From the NCBI GenBank assembly GCA_013416795.1, contig RQSC01001001.1, positions 2,501 to 43,553 on the forward strand: a DNA stretch of 41,053 bases. Reading direction: 5' to 3'. Every line of letters begins with the position of its first letter. Position 1 is the stretch's first letter. The position numbers were made by a program, and so were the translations under genes. This stretch comes from Prasinococcaceae sp. CCMP 1430 (Eukaryota; Prasinodermophyta; Palmophyllophyceae; Prasinococcales; Prasinococcaceae). Shown in pieces: positions 37,108 to 41,053 of this stretch. The notes beneath the pieces are model-generated. The model saw only the letters and a list, made by a program, of their open reading frames with translations. It made no database searches and was not told the DNA's origin.

Positions 37108-40100
37108 CTACCGACCCTCGAGCGTGGACGCGTCCTTCAGCTGGAGCTTGGGCACGACGTTCATCGACGTGAGCTCCTGAAAGAGCAGTTTGCACGCGTA
37201 CGGCAGCTTCAGGCTCGCAACGCCCTCCTTCGAGCGGCAGCTCGCGCACACGCCCGCCTTGAGGTCGTGGCTGAAGTAGCCGAGCATGCCACACTTGGTG
37301 CACACGTGCGCTTCGAATTCGTCGCTCGAGATCATGAGGCGCTCAAGGATCATGTGAGACGCGCCGTACGCGACAAGGCTGCGCGGGCGCGAGCGCAGCG
37401 AGCGCCGATGGCGCCAGCGCGCGTGTCAGCAGCCATAGTAGGAGTCAACGCCGGGGCGCGGGTGTGCACTGGGATCTCGCCCGGTGAAAGGCCACCTCGG
37501 GCAACGGTACTGTGCCAGGGTGGTGAGTAGTGGGCTGCTCGTTCGTCGCGCGTACTTCGTGCCGCGCAACGCACCAATCGCGTTCCATCTCTCCCAGGCG
37601 TAGGCCGCCGTCCCTGCTGCGGCCCTCGGTTGGCTGGCGCGTCAACACCACGCGCGGGCCGCGCGCGCGCGCGTGCATCTTGTCGAGCACCATGTGCTTG
37701 AGCTTCTGGTAGTATACGGGACCCATGAATATGTACGCAGGTATGGGCTCACCGGTGATGCCACTGGTCAGCACGTCCTTGCCCTCGTAGTTGAAGCCGC
37801 GGTCGATGAGTGTCTGCGTCATCGCTTCGATCGGGTCCCCGCCGAAGGCCGTGCCATCGCGGAAGTGCCCATCGAGCACGCCCGCCTTGCCACCGAGGAG
37901 CTCGATCATCTTGGCGACTGTCATGCGACTGGGGAATCCGTGAGGGTTCATGATGAGGTCGGGCGAGATGCCGCGGGTGCTGAAGGGCAAGTCCTCCTGG
38001 CGTACAATGGTGCCCACCACGCCCTTCTGACCGTGGCGCGAGCTGAACTTGTCGCCGATCTCGGGCCTGCGCGTGTGTCGCACGAGGGCCTTAATCATCA
38101 TGTAGTTCTCATCGTTAGCTGTGACGAGGACCTTGTCAACGACAGCTGACTCGGTGCTGCTCGCGTCCATGCTCGGCCCCTTGTACACGCTCGGCGCGCG
38201 GCGGTAGTGATTCGGGTTGTTGACGTCGAGCGGCTCGGGTGCCAGGTCACGCGTGTTCCGCGGTGACATCTTGTTGACGAACATCTGCCCGTTAGCGATG
38301 GGCTCGCCCACGCCCGCGACGCCCTCCTCATCGAGCGCTCGCTCGCGCATGGGCGGCCTGTCTTTGCCGGCCTCTTTGTTAGGCGGCAGGATCTTATCAC
38401 TCTCGCGGTTGCCGTACTTCTTGATGCTGCTGGCGTAGCGCCGCATGACCGTGCAACGCCCGAAGCCGCGATCGAGAGATGCCTTGCACATGACGATGGC
38501 GTCCTCGATGTCGTAGCCCGAGTACGACATGACCGCAACGATGGCGTTCTGGCCCGCCCCGAGCTTGTCGAACCCGATCAGCCCAATCGTCTTGGTCTGC
38601 ACCAGCGGCCGCATGGGGTACACGAGCAAGTACAGAAGCGTGTCCATGCGCGTCTGCTGGTTGTACGCAACATTGCCCATGGCCTGCTTCCCCATCGCGC
38701 ACTGATACGTATTTCTAGGAGACTGGTTGTGGTGCGGGTATGGGATCAGCCCAGCGACGACGCCCAAGATGGTGAAGGGCTCGATCTCGAGGTGCGTCGT
38801 CTCGGCGATGCAGTCGTGCGGATAGAGCGCAACCAGGCTGTCGTTCTCCTCGTTGACGTCAAGGTACTCAACCTGCCCATAGTGTAGGAAGTCGTCGAAG
38901 GTGCGCAGGCCATCCTTCAGGTCGGCCAGATCCTCGTCAGTGACGCGCGGCACTCCGTTGTCGCAGATGATGAGCGGCCTGCACACGCGCCCACCGTCGG
39001 TGGCAATGTACACCGCGCGCTGCGCACTGTGCATGAAGATGGAGACGAACTCGCCAAGCCGCCCGGCGCGACGAAGGGCGCGCATCGACTCCATGAACGC
39101 CAGCGGCCGCCGATGCCTACCGAGGATCGAGCCGTTGAGAAAGACTAGCGCGGATCCCTCGCGATGCAACTCCTCGCCCCCTACCACGCTGAGGTCCTCG
39201 ACGCCGAGCGAAAGGCAGAGCGACGCGACCGGCCGCCCGTCGTCGTCGGTGGTCACGTGTGTCATGAGCGCAAGATTTTTGACGAGCCCACACGCCTCGC
39301 CCTCCGGCGTGTCTGAGGGGCACAGCATGCCCCATTGCGAGGGCTGCAGCGCGCGCGGCCCCGACACCTTTCGCGTCTTTTCGAACTGCGAAGTGATTCG
39401 CGTCATCATTCCAAGGGCGGCGATGAACGACAGGCGCGACAGCACCTGCGTGACGCCCTTGCGCTCCATGCGGAAGCGCTTGATGGTCCAATTGCCGCTC
39501 GAGATGGCGTGCTCCAGCCCGTTGGTGATGGTGTCGGGGCGGATGCATTTGAGCACGTCGAAGGGTGCTGCGCGGTTCTGCTTGCTCAGCGTGATGTCCG
39601 CCTGGCGCTTGAGGTCGCTGTTGAGGCGCTTGAACAGGTCCTCGAATAGCAGCGCAAGCAGTTGGCCGCCCAGCTCGAGGCGCTTGTTGCCGTAGTAGTC
39701 CTTGTCGTCAACTTGCGAGGGGTCGCGCACGGCCGCAAGCATGCGGCGTATCATGACGCCCATGTATACAGCCTTCTGCTTGAAGTCAAACTTGTGCACA
39801 GGCACGTGCGCGAGCACGACCGAGGCAAGCACGTCACGTGCCTCGTCAGCGCGGTTGCGCTTGACCTTCACCCAGTTCTGCCGGCTCGACTTGGCCTTGC
39901 TGCCCAGCCAGTCGAGCGCCTGGTTCTGCGTGAAGACGCCAAGCCGCGAGCACTCGCCCACACTCTGTGCAAGCGCCTCGGCCACCTCTGCCTCCGATCC
40001 AACGAGCTGAATGCACTCCTGATCGCTCTCGATGCCCATCGCCTTAAGCACCACCATGGCGGGCACATCATCCGTGAACGTGTTGTGCCGCAGCAGCACC

Positions 40101-40900
40101 TTGCCAGCCTTGTACACCATCGTGGTCTTAGACTTGCGCTCATGCGTCGACGACGTCACCGATGCGTTCATGTTGCCCTGTGGGTCCACGTCGATGATGA
40201 TGCGGTTCTTGCTCAGCTGCTCCTGGATGAGGATGACCTTCTCTACGCCCTTGACAACGAAGTAGCCGCCGGGGTCCAGGGGGCACTCGCCAAGCTCGGC
40301 CAGCGCCTTCTCGTCCTTTCCTGAGAGCACGCAGCGATTGCACCGCAGCATGAGCGGCATGCGGCCGATGAGCACTGCGCCGACGCCCTTCTTCTCCCCC
40401 TTCCTCTCAACGAGCTCCTTGCCACGCGTGTACTCCACGTCGACAGTTATCGGCGCGCTGTACGTCATGTCGCGCAGGCGGCACTCGTGCGGCGTGATGT
40501 TTTTGCGCACGAAGTCCTCGCTCACCACGGGCTGGCCGACGTAGATGTTCGTGTACTTGAGGTAGAACGAGGGATCGCTGTCGCAGCGCACAATCCGATT
40601 CGCCTTGGCCTGCACGATCTTCTTGATCTCAGTCTCGAGGAAGTAGTTGAAGGAGTCGATGTGCTGCTTCACGAGGCCGCGCACCTGCAGGAAGGCAGGC
40701 AGCAGCTCCTCTTTGTCCTTGAGCGACGATATAGGCCTCGTGAGCTTCGCCGGCTCCGCGCGCAGCAGCGCGAGCGCCTCGTCCGCCCCGCCCGCGGCCG
40801 CTGGCGTCTGCGCGCTCGGGCCGCCCGGCATGTCTGCGGGGTCCTCCTTCTTCACCACCGTCTCCTTGCCCTTGCGCGGGGCGCGCCGCGCCGACGGCAT
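37108..40900 (-). CDS. RPC2: RNA polymerase III second-largest subunit (RPC2)
   Basis: Exons 40900-37575 and 37378-37108; the intron 37574-37379 is GT-AG, phase 2, and splicing gives [21 protein letters not shown]. 1198 residues from ATG 40900, the first in-frame ATG; the extra N-terminal 40 residues are basic and low-complexity. Catalytic-core blocks of the beta-like subunit are present: [20 protein letters not shown] (fork), [55 protein letters not shown] and, in the last exon, the zinc-binding clamp [11 protein letters not shown] and CASC. SGNW, the wording around the clamp and [20 protein letters not shown] identify Pol III rather than Pol I or II. It makes tRNA, 5S rRNA and U6. The conserved core appears complete. 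Confidence 0.96.
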
Positions 40901-41053
40901 GGCTGCAGCCCTCACTCCTCAACCTGACTGAGCTCACCTCACCTCACCTCAGCCACCCACTCGCCCACCCGCCCACGACCTTCTGTCGCGTCGGCCGCCT
41001 CCGCCGGGGCCGCCGGCTGGCCGCCGGCGGCAGAGAGGGCGGCGGCGGTGGTG
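40901..41053. other. 5' flank of RPC2, window edge
   Basis: Upstream region of RPC2 with a short CTCAC tandem repeat at about 40932-40950 and a GCCGGC-rich palindromic end. No gene visible before the window stops. Confidence 0.4.

Overview
This window is nuclear DNA from a photosynthetic eukaryote with a compact, very GC-rich genome. The genes have short GT-AG introns (about 68-234 bases), and the products include a photosystem II PsbR-like subunit, a plastid lipid-associated (fibrillin) protein, RNA polymerase III subunit 2, mitochondrial-type lipoyl synthase and a COQ8 kinase. There are no bacterial operons, tRNAs, rRNAs, CRISPR arrays or recognisable transposons. Gene density, GC-rich codon use and a selenoprotein suggest a unicellular alga. 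A haptophyte (for example a pavlovophyte) or a prasinophyte-type green alga would both fit; the lineage is inference.

Layout, left to right: 3' part of a bubblegum-type acyl-CoA synthetase (+); secreted MSP130/choice-of-anchor-I protein with C-terminal dockerin-like repeats (-); HEAT/ARM-repeat protein, perhaps TTI2-like (+); formate/nitrite-family channel (-); 5'-3' exonuclease of the Pol I N-terminal type (+); MATH-BTB adaptor (+); thioredoxin-fold selenoprotein with an in-frame UGA and a candidate 3'UTR SECIS (-); GT31/fringe-like glycosyltransferase (+); HExxH protein (-); membrane-anchored glyoxalase II (+); fibrillin (-); orphan membrane protein (-); protein kinase (+); HEI10/ZIP3-like meiotic RING protein (+); Rad7-like LRR protein (-); COQ8/ABC1 kinase (+); lipoyl synthase (+); thioredoxin (-); PsbR-like protein (-); small possible plastid protein (+); RPC2 (-). 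Neighbours mostly alternate strands, so pairs are convergent (84-400 bases apart) or share divergent promoters.

The most exciting element is the selenoprotein at 12120-12979. Codon 79 is TGA in the motif UGSC, at the place of a thioredoxin CxxC. The same frame continues through a thioredoxin-like fold with a cis-Pro, and about 140 bases past the true stop the transcript can form a type II SECIS hairpin. A signal peptide and a hydrophobic C-terminus suggest a secreted, membrane- or GPI-anchored redox enzyme.

The genes serve different processes: lipid and cofactor metabolism (acyl-CoA synthetase, lipoyl synthase, COQ8), photosynthesis (PsbR, fibrillin), redox and detoxification (selenoprotein, thioredoxin, glyoxalase II), secretory and cell-surface functions (MSP130-like, GT31), DNA repair and meiosis (Rad7-like, HEI10-like, exonuclease), and transcription. 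At least seven genes have no in-frame ATG at the 5' end of their conserved reading frame, so tiny first exons seem common and several 5' ends given here are provisional.
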